A stretch of 54,607 nt of DNA from Candidatus Peregrinibacteria bacterium (GTDB lineage Bacteria; Patescibacteriota; Gracilibacteria; Peribacterales; Peribacteraceae), in the NCBI GenBank assembly GCA_016196225.1, contig JACPXZ010000003.1, positions 1 through 54,607 on the forward strand, given 5' to 3'. The first letter of the stretch is position 1. Each line of letters opens with the position of its first letter. A program made the position numbers and the translations under genes. The notes below the pieces were generated by a model, which was given only the letters and a program-made list of their open reading frames with translations, was not told where the DNA came from and did not search any database. Below are positions 40,203 through 48,015 of this stretch, in pieces.

Positions 40203-40742
40203 ATGCACGTTCGACTCTCCACGTGTCGTGGGATGGCGGTTCTCGAAGAGGGGACGCAGGATTTCTGCGGGTGGATCCACGGGATTCTCCTTCATCCCGA
40301 AACGGGGAAGGTCGAAGGATTTTCTGTTGGGGGAGGAGGGCGAGAGGGGTTTCTATCACGGGACGACGTAGTACGGTGGGGGAAGTGTGTTTGGGTTCGT
40401 TCGGTCCACGTACTCGGTCCACTGGAAGATATCGTGCGTTTGCGGACCATTGCGGGGGATTCACGGCATATCCTTGGGCAGAGGATACGGACCGAGAGTG
40501 GGAGGAATCTCGGCAAATGCGCCGATGTACAGTTTTCGACCGGTAGCTTCGAGCTCGAGTGGATTTTTCCACGCAAGCTCTTTTTATTTTGGGGGACGGC
40601 GCTTCCGCGGAGTGAGATTATCGAAGTAACGTCGGCGGCTATTATTGTGCGTGATCCGATCGTTCCAAAAAAAGAAAAGATCATGTCGCCCAAGGATTCC
40701 GTTCGATTGGAGGAACTGGTGGAAGTACCGAAGCCGTCATAA
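40203..40742 (+). CDS. PRC-barrel domain protein
   Basis: 179 residues from ATG 40203. Two beta-rich halves with PRC-barrel features: GWIHGILLHPETGKVEGFSV, then VGQ-like HILGQRIRTESGRNLGKCAD and RSEIIEVTSAAIIVRDPIV, where the last is the usual end of the barrel. PRC-barrel proteins bind partners such as RNA-maturation (RimM-like) or division proteins. A specific role cannot be named. A bidirectional terminator follows at once. Confidence 0.65.
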   Translation: MHVRLSTCRGMAVLEEGTQDFCGWIHGILLHPETGKVEGFSVGGGGREGFLSRDDVVRWGKCVWVRSVHVLGPLEDIVRLRTIAGDSRHILGQRIRTESGRNLGKCADVQFSTGSFELEWIFPRKLFLFWGTALPRSEIIEVTSAAIIVRDPIVPKKEKIMSPKDSVRLEELVEVPKPS

Positions 40743-40743
40743 T

Positions 40744-40772
40744 AAAAAGCCCCCATCTCTGGGGGCCTTTTG
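40744..40772. terminator. Bidirectional rho-independent terminator
   Basis: GCCCCC (40749-40754) pairs with GGGGGC (40761-40766) across ATCTCT. AAAAA lies before the hairpin and CTTTTG after it, so it reads as a terminator for the PRC-barrel gene on the plus strand and for the VirB2-like gene on the minus strand. Confidence 0.85.
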
Positions 40773-40789
40773 AAAAACGAAGGAGAGAA

Positions 40790-41143
40790 TTAGTTGATCG
40801 CGTTCGTGACGAACAGAATGATGGCCTTGGCCAGAAGGACCAACACAAGACCAATGATTGCATAAAAGATCCCTTTCTTTGCCTTTTCCTTTGCCTCCTC
40901 TTCCCCTTGTGAGAGCACGAGACGAAAACCTGCGACGACGATGGCGACGACCATCAACAGTCCAAGAAAGTTCACCACGGTATTGAGGACGCTGGTAACG
41001 GCACCGCGGAGATCCCCTGAAGAAGCGCCGGGAACGTTGGGAATACCACCAATGTCACTTGCAAGGGCAGAGGACACCCCGACCATACTCATCACTGCTG
41101 ATGAGGAGAACGAGAGGAAAAAACGTTGCAGAGATGCTTTCAT
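40790..41143 (-). CDS. VirB2/TrbC-like pilin-type protein
   Basis: 117 residues from ATG 41143. Signal peptide ending SSALASD, a Gly/Pro-rich exported stretch (IGGIPNVPGASSGDLRG), membrane helix 1 (VVNFLGLLMVVAIVVAGFRL), a charged cytosolic loop (SQGEEEAKEKAKKG), and helix 2 (IFYAIIGLVLVLLAKAIILF). This two-helix layout with a short basic loop is the VirB2/TrbC pilin pattern. A VirB4-like ATPase is encoded 37 kb away, so parts of one apparatus may be scattered. Terminates at the hairpin 40744-40772. Confidence 0.75.
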   Translation of the reverse strand: MKASLQRFFLSFSSSAVMSMVGVSSALASDIGGIPNVPGASSGDLRGAVTSVLNTVVNFLGLLMVVAIVVAGFRLVLSQGEEEAKEKAKKGIFYAIIGLVLVLLAKAIILFVTNAIN

Positions 41144-41273
41144 GAGAAGGTGGGGAAAGGAAAGAAGTAATTCATAGTCTATGATGCGTTGATTGTTTGC
41201 TCTGTGCAAGAGGGGGGAGAGGATGAGTAAAAGGAATTGGATTGACGAATATATTTCAACATGTTTTATTCAC

Positions 41274-41870
41274 CTAATCTGGTTCTTCTTCTTCAATCTC
41301 TCCGATAAAACCCGCGGCGACGAGCAGGAGCGCAGGCAACGAAAACCAAAGATCCTGATTAAGGACCATCACCTCGAGGAGTTTACTTTGTGCCATGAGA
41401 GGGGAGAGGGAGGGGGTGAGAGCTAACGTTGAGGAGAGGAGGGGAGCGTTGGCAATAAAGGTGAGGAGAGTCGAGAGGAGTAGGCCTGCGGTCGCAAATC
41501 CAAAAAGACCAGTGAGGATGGTATTGAGAACAGAGCCCGTCTCGCGGGTATAGCGAATCTCGAATCCTCCGCGAACGGTGAGGAAAATGATGGCAATGAC
41601 GAAGAGAAGGAGTTTGAACGTTGCGAGGAGTGTCGGATCAACGGAAATACCCACGACATTAAAGAGCGGTGTTGATTGGGAGGTGAGACGGAGGAGGACA
41701 TTCCCGATCCCCTGAACTGTGAGGACGGCGATGTAGATCGCGATGATGATCTTAATGGACTCATGCTTCCCCACGATAAAACTATAAGCCGTGATGATGG
41801 CAAAGAAGACGATAACGAAGAGATCCCAAGTGAGGGCGAGTTCCATGGGGGAGGGAGAATCAATGGCCAT
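41274..41870 (-). CDS. Multi-span membrane protein next to tsaD
   Basis: 198 residues. About four to five membrane helices (DLFVIVFFAIITAYSFIVG, TFKLLLFVIAIIFLTVRGGF, GLFGFATAGLLLSTLLTFIA, SLPALLLVAAGFIGEI), acidic C-terminus EIEEEEPD. The first half faintly recalls CvpA-like proteins, but no family is assigned. Start overlaps the tsaD stop by one base (TAATG). The VirB2-like gene is 130 bp downstream in the same direction, so an assembly or membrane-scaffold role is possible. Confidence 0.6.
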   Translation of the reverse strand: MAIDSPSPMELALTWDLFVIVFFAIITAYSFIVGKHESIKIIIAIYIAVLTVQGIGNVLLRLTSQSTPLFNVVGISVDPTLLATFKLLLFVIAIIFLTVRGGFEIRYTRETGSVLNTILTGLFGFATAGLLLSTLLTFIANAPLLSSTLALTPSLSPLMAQSKLLEVMVLNQDLWFSLPALLLVAAGFIGEIEEEEPD

Positions 41871-42835
41871 TATGCTACTTTCTCCGTCATAAAGAAACCT
41901 GCTGCCGCAATCATGGCGGCATTGTCGGTGCAGTAGGCAAGGGAGAGGGGGAAGCGTGCAGGCACATCGGGAATTGTTTGTGTCAGGAGTGTTCGCAAAT
42001 GCGCGTTGGCCGAGACGCCGCCGACAATGTGGATTTCGCGTATATCGGGATATTGTTTGAGGGCTTTTTGAATGCGATCAACCAGGTGTCGACAGATTGC
42101 GTGTTGGTATGATGCTGCGACGTCGCGGAGCGCCAGGGGTTCCTCGCTTTGTAGAAGATACTTAAGGGCGGTTTTAAGGCCGGAAAAACTAAAATCCAAT
42201 GTGGGTTTTGCCTTGAGAGGGAGGGGGAATTCGTAGGCATGATCGTTTCCATGTTCAGCCGCTTTTTGAATGGAGGGACCGCCGGGGTACGTAAGACTGA
42301 GGAGACTTGCTCCTTTATCAAATGCTTCACCTGCCGCATCATCGCGGGTTTGGCCAAGGAGGATTCCTTTGATGTGAGATTCCCGATACCACAGTTCTGT
42401 ATGTCCGCCGGAAACCGAGAGTGCAAGGAGGGGAAAACAATCTGTTGTCTGTTGTCTCATGTCTGTTGTCTGCAAAAAGGTGGAAGAAAGGTGTCCGAGG
42501 GTGTGATGCACGCCGATCAGCGGTTTTTTCCACACCGATGCAAGGATCCTTGCGGTCGTGGTCCCGACAAGGAGAGATCCGAGGAGCCCGGGCCCCTTGG
42601 TCACCGCAATGGCATCGATATGTTTGGGTGTGATATGAGCGTCAGTCAGTGCCTGCGTAATAACCGGCAGGATACATTCCACCTGCCTGCGGGCGGCGGA
42701 TTCGGGGATCACGCCACCCAAGTGTTCAAATGCTTCCTTGGAGGTTGCAATGATATTGCTCAATACCGAGGTACCGTTTTCCACGATAGAGGCAGCGGTT
42801 TCGTCACACGATGTTTCAATGCCAAGAACAAGCAT
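41870..42835 (-). CDS. tsaD: TsaD: tRNA threonylcarbamoyladenosine synthase subunit
   Basis: 321 residues from ATG 42835. VLGIETSCDETAASIV at the N-terminus, metal-site histidines in GVHHTLGHL, LSVSGGHTELWY, DDAAGEAFDKGA, DFSFSGLKTA, VGGVSANAHLR, and CTDNAAMIAAAG at the end. It transfers the threonylcarbamoyl group to A37 of ANN-decoding tRNAs with TsaB/TsaE, not encoded here. LQTTDMRQQTTDC, just after the metal-site segment, is encoded by tandem repeats (42440-42474) and appears inserted. Confidence 0.95.
   Translation of the reverse strand: MLVLGIETSCDETAASIVENGTSVLSNIIATSKEAFEHLGGVIPESAARRQVECILPVITQALTDAHITPKHIDAIAVTKGPGLLGSLLVGTTTARILASVWKKPLIGVHHTLGHLSSTFLQTTDMRQQTTDCFPLLALSVSGGHTELWYRESHIKGILLGQTRDDAAGEAFDKGASLLSLTYPGGPSIQKAAEHGNDHAYEFPLPLKAKPTLDFSFSGLKTALKYLLQSEEPLALRDVAASYQHAICRHLVDRIQKALKQYPDIREIHIVGGVSANAHLRTLLTQTIPDVPARFPLSLAYCTDNAAMIAAAGFFMTEKVA
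42440..42474 (-). repeat. Short tandem repeat inside tsaD
   Basis: TCTGTTG/TCTCATG/TCTGTTG units in tandem on the plus strand, encoding LQTTDMRQQTTDC in frame between conserved TsaD motifs. Confidence 0.8.
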
Positions 42836-42856
42836 AGCTGGTAGCATTGTACTTCA

Positions 42857-44008
42857 ATGAAGAACACGCCGAATGTTCTCTTTATCACGAGGAAATGGCA
42901 TGGGTGGGGGGGGATGCAGCAGCTATCCAAAGATTTATGGCAATGCATGGAGAATGAATATGAAAAGTGCGCAGTTCTCTGTGTATTGCCAAAACTACGG
43001 TGGTGGGTAGGGAGAGATGTCCATCTCGGTGATGCCGCTCTTGTGCCGATCGGGTGGGCACTTAAAAAGTTGGGTGCCGCTCGGGTGACGGTTACGGTCT
43101 GTGGTCTTGATGTGATTTGGAGTCCGCAATGGTATCAGTGGATTCTTAAAAAAACGCTGCCCTCGATGAACCATGTGGTATGTATCAGCAATGCTACGGC
43201 GGAGGAAGTTCGGAGGAGAGGAGTACCGGAGAAAAAAATATCGGTGATACCGTGTGGAATTTGGGAAAAATCCGAAGTCCATCCTTCAGTCTCGAGTAAA
43301 AACATACACACACATGTCATCCTGAGGTGCATTGCGAATTTTTTTATGATGCTTCGAGGCTCGGCTAACGCCTCGCACCTCAGCATGACATGCAGCAATG
43401 CCTCGAAGGATCATGGTAATGAATATTCCTTAATTCAAAATCCCATTCTCCTGACCGTTGGTCGGTTGGTGAAGCGTAAGGGGCATGTGTGGTTTGTTGA
43501 GAATGTGCTGCCGTTTCTGGTTCTAAAATATTCGAGATTGGAATATTGGATTATTGGAGAGGGGCCAGAGCGAAAGAGGATCGAATCTATTATTCGAAAA
43601 TATAGACTGGAGTCGCACGTCAGATTACTGGGGTCGGTTTCGGATCGTCTTCGGGAAGAGTATTACCGGAAGGCAGATATCTTCGTCATGCCGAATATTC
43701 CTATTCGAGGAGATATGGAAGGGTTTGGGATTGCCTGTATCGAAGCAAGCAGCAGAGGTGTGTCGGTGGTCGCAGCACGATTAGAAGGGTTACAGGATGC
43801 GGTGATCGAAGGAGAGACCGGTGTATTTTTTGAATCAGGGAATGGTGAGGATTGTATGACTGCAATTCAACGTATTCTTAAAGCACCCCCCCCATTGGGG
43901 GGGGATACAGGGGGGGGGAGTAGAGAGATTATTAAACAAGAAACACTACGGCACTTCTCCTGGCCCCGTCTCTTCCAACGATATCGCGATGAAGTCTTTC
44001 GCTTCTAG
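42857..44008 (+). CDS. GT4-type glycosyltransferase with in-frame repeat insertions
   Basis: 383 residues. GT-B fold: N-terminal VLFITRKWHGWGGMQQLSKD, HVVCISNATAEEVRRRGVP, then ILLTVGRLVKRKGH, WIIGEGPERKRIE, FVMPNIPIRGDMEGFGIACI with EASS (the ExxxxxxxE catalytic/sugar-nucleotide motif) in the C-terminal domain. Residues about 146-194 (from KNIHTHVILRC to NEYSLIQN) are encoded by a dispersed palindromic repeat (43312-43432), exactly at the interdomain joint. A second repeat encodes APPPLGGDTGGGS (43884-43920). First gene of an operon with a second GT4, a GT-C-like protein and lgt. Confidence 0.85.
   Translation: MKNTPNVLFITRKWHGWGGMQQLSKDLWQCMENEYEKCAVLCVLPKLRWWVGRDVHLGDAALVPIGWALKKLGAARVTVTVCGLDVIWSPQWYQWILKKTLPSMNHVVCISNATAEEVRRRGVPEKKISVIPCGIWEKSEVHPSVSSKNIHTHVILRCIANFFMMLRGSANASHLSMTCSNASKDHGNEYSLIQNPILLTVGRLVKRKGHVWFVENVLPFLVLKYSRLEYWIIGEGPERKRIESIIRKYRLESHVRLLGSVSDRLREEYYRKADIFVMPNIPIRGDMEGFGIACIEASSRGVSVVAARLEGLQDAVIEGETGVFFESGNGEDCMTAIQRILKAPPPLGGDTGGGSREIIKQETLRHFSWPRLFQRYRDEVFRF
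43312..43432 (+). repeat. CTCAG-type palindromic repeat inside the first glycosyltransferase gene
   Basis: TGTCATCCTGAGGTGC (43315-43330) pairs with GCACCTCAGCATGACA (43375-43390), one mismatch. Between and after are GATGCTTCGAGGC and TGAATATTCCTTA. A second copy lies at 47255-47376. This copy is read through in frame for about 40 codons. Confidence 0.9.
43884..43920 (+). repeat. G/C-rich palindromic repeat inside the first glycosyltransferase gene
   Basis: CACCCCCCCCATTGGGGGGG followed by GATACAGGGGGGGGG. Encodes APPPLGGDTGGGS in frame near the C-terminus. Confidence 0.85.
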
Positions 44009-44999
44009 TACTGTGGGGGTTGTGAGCTTTGACTACGATCCGCCGAGAGGCGGGTTGGGACGAGCGATAAAAGAGATGGTCAACGTATTACAAGAGAAAG
44101 GGATGAACATTCTTGTTCGGCAAACATGGTGCAGAATACCTTTTTTCCTTCAACATTGGATCCGTGAGAACAATATTCGGACGCTGATGCTGCCGGTGGG
44201 TCCCGGTGGGTTATTTTTGTTCCGAAGACCAAAAAACGTTCGATTAATTGTCATTTGTTACCATACCTACTGGCAGCAGTGCAGGTTGGTACCGGGGGAA
44301 CAGTGGAAGAGACTATTTGTTCCGTTTGAACATCGTACGTTGAGAATGGCAGATCAGATTTTTTGTTACTGCAGGGATACAGAGCGGGTGTTGAAAGAGG
44401 AGTATGGATTAAAGAATGTGAAGTTGATGAGACAGATTTTGGATATTGAGCAATTGAGAGAATCACCTTTTGTCGACCCCCTCCCCTTCATCCCCTCCCG
44501 CCGGGAGGGGTACCCCCGCCGGGGGAGGGAAAATATTCTCTGTTTATATATTGGCCGGAAGGACCGGCGCAAAGGGTTTCATGTTCTTATGGAGGCATGG
44601 AAAAAAGTGAAGAAGAATATTCCACATGCGGAACTTTGTTGTGTTACTCAAGGAGATATGTCCGATCACGAACTTCGTTCATTGATGAGTACCGCAGATC
44701 TCATCGTCGTTCCCTCGTATCTTGAGGGATTCGGTCTTGTGGCAGCGCAAGCGATGTGTGCGGGGAAGACTGTGCTTGGATGCGATAGCGACGGATTGCG
44801 TTCGCTTATTGGTCACGGTGAAACCGGGTGGCTTGTACCGCCGGGGAATGCAAAAGCTCTTCACGATGCCTGGGTGATGCTTCTTAAACATAATATTCTT
44901 CGAGAGCGTTTAGGATTAGGAGCTTCGATATTCATGCATGAGAAGTTCAACCGTTCGATCGCAGAGAACGAACTCGTGGTAGAATGTGGGACGCAATGA
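43989..44999 (+). CDS. GT4-type glycosyltransferase
   Basis: 336 residues, overlapping the previous gene by 20 bp. N-terminal VVSFDYDPPRGGLGRAIKEM, IFCYCRDTERVLKEEYG, C-terminal domain CLYIGRKDRRKGFHVLMEAW, LIVVPSYLEGFGLVAAQAM (E-G-F-G with the ExxxxxxxE-type glutamates replaced at the second place), CDSDGLRSLIGHGETGWLVP. FVDPLPFIPSRREGYPRRGR between the domains is repeat-encoded (44476-44530). Probably acts on a lipid-linked glycan at the inner face of the membrane, together with the downstream GT-C-like protein. Confidence 0.8.
   Translation: MKSFASSTVGVVSFDYDPPRGGLGRAIKEMVNVLQEKGMNILVRQTWCRIPFFLQHWIRENNIRTLMLPVGPGGLFLFRRPKNVRLIVICYHTYWQQCRLVPGEQWKRLFVPFEHRTLRMADQIFCYCRDTERVLKEEYGLKNVKLMRQILDIEQLRESPFVDPLPFIPSRREGYPRRGRENILCLYIGRKDRRKGFHVLMEAWKKVKKNIPHAELCCVTQGDMSDHELRSLMSTADLIVVPSYLEGFGLVAAQAMCAGKTVLGCDSDGLRSLIGHGETGWLVPPGNAKALHDAWVMLLKHNILRERLGLGASIFMHEKFNRSIAENELVVECGTQ
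44476..44530 (+). repeat. G/C-rich palindromic repeat inside the second glycosyltransferase gene
   Basis: CCCCCTCCCCTTCATCCCCT, CCCGCCGGGAGGGG, then CCCCCGCCGGGGGAGGG. Encodes DPLPFIPSRREGYPRRG in frame at the interdomain joint, the same structural place as the insertion in the preceding gene. Confidence 0.85.
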
Positions 45000-46459
45000 A
45001 GGCGCGAACTCACCATGACATCATTCTTTGGATTATTGGTTTCATTTTCTTTTTACTTCTCCTCCTCAAATTTACCATTCCACTCCTGCGTTTCGGATCA
45101 GTCCCTCTTGGGTACGATGCGGGGATCTATCGGTATCTTTTTGTACACTATGAAAATGTTTTCCCCTTTGTTCCACAGCTTCCTGATTGGGCCAAGGAAC
45201 ATCCTCCCGGTTTATTTTTCCTCTCTACCCTTCTTTTGCAAACAGGAATACCGGTAGAGTGGCTTACCGGTTGGTTGTGGAATGTGTTTGTGGTGGGACT
45301 CGGATGCGTACTTTCGTGGATCATTGGGAAGAGGTGGGGGGCCGGTGTCGGTGTAGCGACACTTCTTTGTTTTTCACTTTCGCAAGCCTACTATGACGGA
45401 TTTGTGGTGATGTATTGGAAGACCTGCGTGGCTCTTCTCCTCATGGCGCTGACATTTCATTTTTTGGAACGTCGATCATGGTGGGCGCCGGTGACGATTG
45501 CGGCGGTTCTTATGACACATCATCAGACGGGATTACTCCTCATACTGGTTCTTGGTACGTGGTTTGTGCGGTGGTTCCGTCGTGAACTTGTTGTGCGTGA
45601 AGTTTTGCGGGGTATTCGTATCTTTAAGAAAAAAGGGTATCTTCGTTTTGAATATGTTTCTCTTGGATTGGCGGTCATCGGTCTTGCGCTTTTTTATTAC
45701 ATTCCCGTCATTCAAGAGGCGATATTCCGTCACATACCAAAACTTCTTGAAGGGTGGGACGCTCCCGGAGGGAGTTTCCCGGAGCCGTCATTCTACATTC
45801 GATTGACCGGAATACTTCTCCTTTTTGGGATCGCCGGATTTGTGAGGAGTTTAAAAGAAGAGAGAGGGAGTCTTTGGCAGATAGCGGTTTTGTGGAGCGC
45901 GGTTTTCGTTGTCTTTCACCTCATGTTCTACCGGCGGTTTTACTTACAACTGGATTTCTTCTTGTTGCCGTTTGCGGGATTGTTTCTTTGGTGGGCGTGG
46001 CATCGATTTTCTAACATACATATCCGTGTGCTGCTTGTTGCGCTGGTATTGCTCCAGGGGGTGGTGTCGTTTCGTGCCGCATGGCAGCGGATTCCCAACG
46101 TGGATGCTGCAACCTTTCATGTCATACGATCGCTTCCCTCCGGACTTCCGCACGACGCGACGATCATTGCATTAGAGGATCAGACAGCGATTCTATTGCG
46201 TGGTTGGCTCCCGTTCCATCATGTCGGTGGGCCGGGACTTTTTGAACTTTCCTGGAGTGAGGAGGAATGGGAGAATTTTTTGTTGGGGAGTCCTGCAGAA
46301 CGGCGGCCGTATTTTGAACGACTGAAGGATCCGACATTTTTCTTTATCTCCCCGTACTTCCGGTCATACTACGGAGAACGTGCGGAAACATTTCTGCGCG
46401 ATCCGTGCCTCGAACGTACGGAGCATCCGTACCTTATGTATTCCATTTGTTTCCCATGA
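44996..46459 (+). CDS. Multi-span GT-C-like membrane glycosyltransferase
   Basis: 487 residues from ATG 44996, overlapping the previous stop by 4 bp. About ten membrane helices. The first outside loop has VPLGYDAGIYRYLF with an Asp at the place of the catalytic Asp in GT-C (ArnT/PMT-like) enzymes, followed by DWAKEHPPGLFFLSTLLLQT. The C-terminal part (SLPSGLPHDATIIALEDQTA) is soluble, as in such enzymes. It would transfer sugars from a polyprenyl carrier on the outer face. Acceptor and donor unknown. Context with two GT4 genes supports a surface-glycan locus. Confidence 0.7.
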   Translation: MKARTHHDIILWIIGFIFFLLLLLKFTIPLLRFGSVPLGYDAGIYRYLFVHYENVFPFVPQLPDWAKEHPPGLFFLSTLLLQTGIPVEWLTGWLWNVFVVGLGCVLSWIIGKRWGAGVGVATLLCFSLSQAYYDGFVVMYWKTCVALLLMALTFHFLERRSWWAPVTIAAVLMTHHQTGLLLILVLGTWFVRWFRRELVVREVLRGIRIFKKKGYLRFEYVSLGLAVIGLALFYYIPVIQEAIFRHIPKLLEGWDAPGGSFPEPSFYIRLTGILLLFGIAGFVRSLKEERGSLWQIAVLWSAVFVVFHLMFYRRFYLQLDFFLLPFAGLFLWWAWHRFSNIHIRVLLVALVLLQGVVSFRAAWQRIPNVDAATFHVIRSLPSGLPHDATIIALEDQTAILLRGWLPFHHVGGPGLFELSWSEEEWENFLLGSPAERRPYFERLKDPTFFFISPYFRSYYGERAETFLRDPCLERTEHPYLMYSICFP

Positions 46460-47265
46460 TCACATTTTTTTCTTCTCGCACCGTTGCTCTTACATTTTTG
46501 GGATTCCCCGTTCATTGGTACGGACTCCTCTACCTTGCGGGGTTTTTACTCGGGTTCTGGATGGTGCAGAAATTGCAGAAATATCGATCTCTCACATTGT
46601 CGCGGGATGAATGGGGCAATATCCTTTCGGCTGCGGTGATCGGAGTGATCCTTGGCGGGAGGTTGGGCTTTGTCTTTTTTTATCAACCAACATATTTTTT
46701 GGAAAATCCTCATAAAATTTTCGCATTGTGGGAGGGGGGGATGTCATCGCACGGTGGATTTATTGGGGTGACCGCTGCCCTTCTTGTGGCCCTGCGTCAT
46801 CAGCGTGCAAATATTCTTCGGATTGCGGATATTATTGTTATTCCCGTGGCAATCGGTCTCGCACTCGGGCGGTTTGGTAATTTTATCAACATGGAACTCT
46901 ATGGGACGGTTACGGATCTCCAGTGGGGGATCGCTATTCCGGGAGTGGAAGGATTACGGCATCCCACATTTTTCTATGCGATGGGTAAAGATATGTTTAT
47001 TGCTCTTCTATGTTTTTTGCATCTCCGCGCCACGTCGGTCGCGACCGACGTGGCGGGACGGACCTGTTCCTTATTCTTGATCCTGTATGGGATTCTCCGG
47101 TTTTTGATCGAATATGTTCGGGTTCAGGAATACTCGCTGATCGATACGGGAGTATTGCTCTTAAGTCGGGGGCAGCTCCTCACTTTTGGCATTCTATTAG
47201 CGGGGGTGTGGTTGTGGGGAAAAACGAGGGTAAATCCGACGAAGCATTCCTCCATGTCATGCTGA
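46456..47265 (+). CDS. lgt: Prolipoprotein diacylglyceryl transferase
   Basis: 269 residues from ATG 46456, overlapping the previous stop by 4 bp. Membrane enzyme that lipidates the lipobox cysteine, and thus serves the lipoproteins at 3817, 6499 and 20949. Motifs: FPVHWYGLLYLAGFLLG, GGRLGFVFFY, WEGGMSSHGGFIGV, and the Lgt signature GRFGNFINMELYG, then HPTFFYAMGKD. LRATSVATDVAGR in a loop is encoded by a 28-bp perfect palindrome (47028-47055). The C-terminal TKHSSMSC comes from the repeat starting at 47255, which also supplies the stop codon. Confidence 0.95.
   Translation: MITFFSSRTVALTFLGFPVHWYGLLYLAGFLLGFWMVQKLQKYRSLTLSRDEWGNILSAAVIGVILGGRLGFVFFYQPTYFLENPHKIFALWEGGMSSHGGFIGVTAALLVALRHQRANILRIADIIVIPVAIGLALGRFGNFINMELYGTVTDLQWGIAIPGVEGLRHPTFFYAMGKDMFIALLCFLHLRATSVATDVAGRTCSLFLILYGILRFLIEYVRVQEYSLIDTGVLLLSRGQLLTFGILLAGVWLWGKTRVNPTKHSSMSC
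47028..47055 (+). repeat. 28-bp perfect palindrome inside lgt
   Basis: Centre GTCGCGAC at 47038-47045; all 14 base pairs match. Half-site CGCCACGTCGGTCG. Encodes ATSVATDVAG in frame. It is longer than expected by chance and falls in a loop between two membrane helices. Confidence 0.9.
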
Positions 47266-47376
47266 GGTGCGAGTCCTGAGCACAGCGAAGGACGAGCCTC
47301 GAAGCATCATAAAAGGAATATTCATTATATGACCCTTCGAGGCTCCTCACTGCGTTCGTCGCACCTCAGGGTGACA
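47255..47376. repeat. CTCAG-type palindromic repeat between lgt and rnhB
   Basis: TGTCATGCTGAGGTGCGA (47255-47272) pairs with TCGCACCTCAGGGTGACA (47359-47376), one or two mismatches. Inside are GAGCCTCGAAGCATCATAAA, AAGGAATATTCATTA and CCCTTCGAGGCTC. Both flanking genes end inside it, so it provides the stop codons of lgt and rnhB and separates the convergent transcripts. Confidence 0.9.
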
Positions 47377-48015
47377 TGTAGGTGTGTGTTTTTTGTTTTC
47401 GTATTTGGTTAGGAACGTTCTCCGATGTATCGCACATAAACCGTATTTTTCAATTGCCGCAAAATGTGATGCGGTTCCGTATCCCTTATGGATCTCAAAT
47501 CCATACTGCGGGAATTCTTTTGCATAATCTCTCATCATGCGATCCCGGCTCACTTTGGCAATGATCGAGGCGGCTGAAATGCAGACTTCGGATGAATCCC
47601 CCCGAATAATTTTGCTATTGGGGTAATTGAACCAAAAGCGATCACGCCCATCCATGAGGACGTAGGTTGGCTTCATAGATTTTTCGATCATGCTGACAGC
47701 ATCGTCGATGGCATGCTGAGTCGCTTCGAGGATGCCGTGAGTATCGATAAACATCGCATCGGCCATTCCTATGCCGTAGACACAGTGTGCGGTGATCCAC
47801 TGGAATGAGATTTCACGTTCCTGCGGTGACATTGTTTTACTGTCACGGACGATGACAGGAAATGCGGACCCCCTCTCTCCTTCGTCAGGCTCAGGACAGG
47901 CTCTAACCCTCTCCCCGTGGGAGAGGGGAAAATAACAAGCACCGACGACAACGGGTCCCGCGAGCGCTCCTCGTCCTGCTTCGTCCACGCCGACGATGCA
48001 GACGGTTTGAGTCAT
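47347..48015 (-). CDS. rnhB: Ribonuclease HII
   Basis: 222 residues from ATG 48015, overlapping the murE stop by 4 bp. GVDEAGRGALAGPVVVGA (DEAGRGxxxGP, catalytic Asp-Glu), VRDSKTMSPQERE, LMDGRDRFW (Asp), IIRGDSSEVCISAASIIAKV, and the ending HKGYGTASHFAAIEKYGLCAIHRRTF. It removes RNA from DNA hybrids. SHGERVRACPEPDEGERGSA, between the first strand and DSK, is repeat-encoded (47869-47930). The last nine residues CHPEVRRTQ come from the CTCAG repeat. Confidence 0.95.
   Translation of the reverse strand: MTQTVCIVGVDEAGRGALAGPVVVGACYFPLSHGERVRACPEPDEGERGSAFPVIVRDSKTMSPQEREISFQWITAHCVYGIGMADAMFIDTHGILEATQHAIDDAVSMIEKSMKPTYVLMDGRDRFWFNYPNSKIIRGDSSEVCISAASIIAKVSRDRMMRDYAKEFPQYGFEIHKGYGTASHFAAIEKYGLCAIHRRTFLTKYENKKHTPTCHPEVRRTQ
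47869..47930 (-). repeat. G/C-rich palindromic repeat inside rnhB
   Basis: CCCCCTCTCTCCTTCGTCAG, GCTCAGGACAGGCTC, CCCTCTCCCCGTGGGAGAGG. Encodes SHGERVRACPEPDEGERGSA in frame. Confidence 0.85.

Noticed and set aside
13988-47930. Repeat-bearing genes as pseudogenes
   Set aside because: Frames remain open and catalytic motifs on both sides of each insertion are intact, so they are treated as functional.
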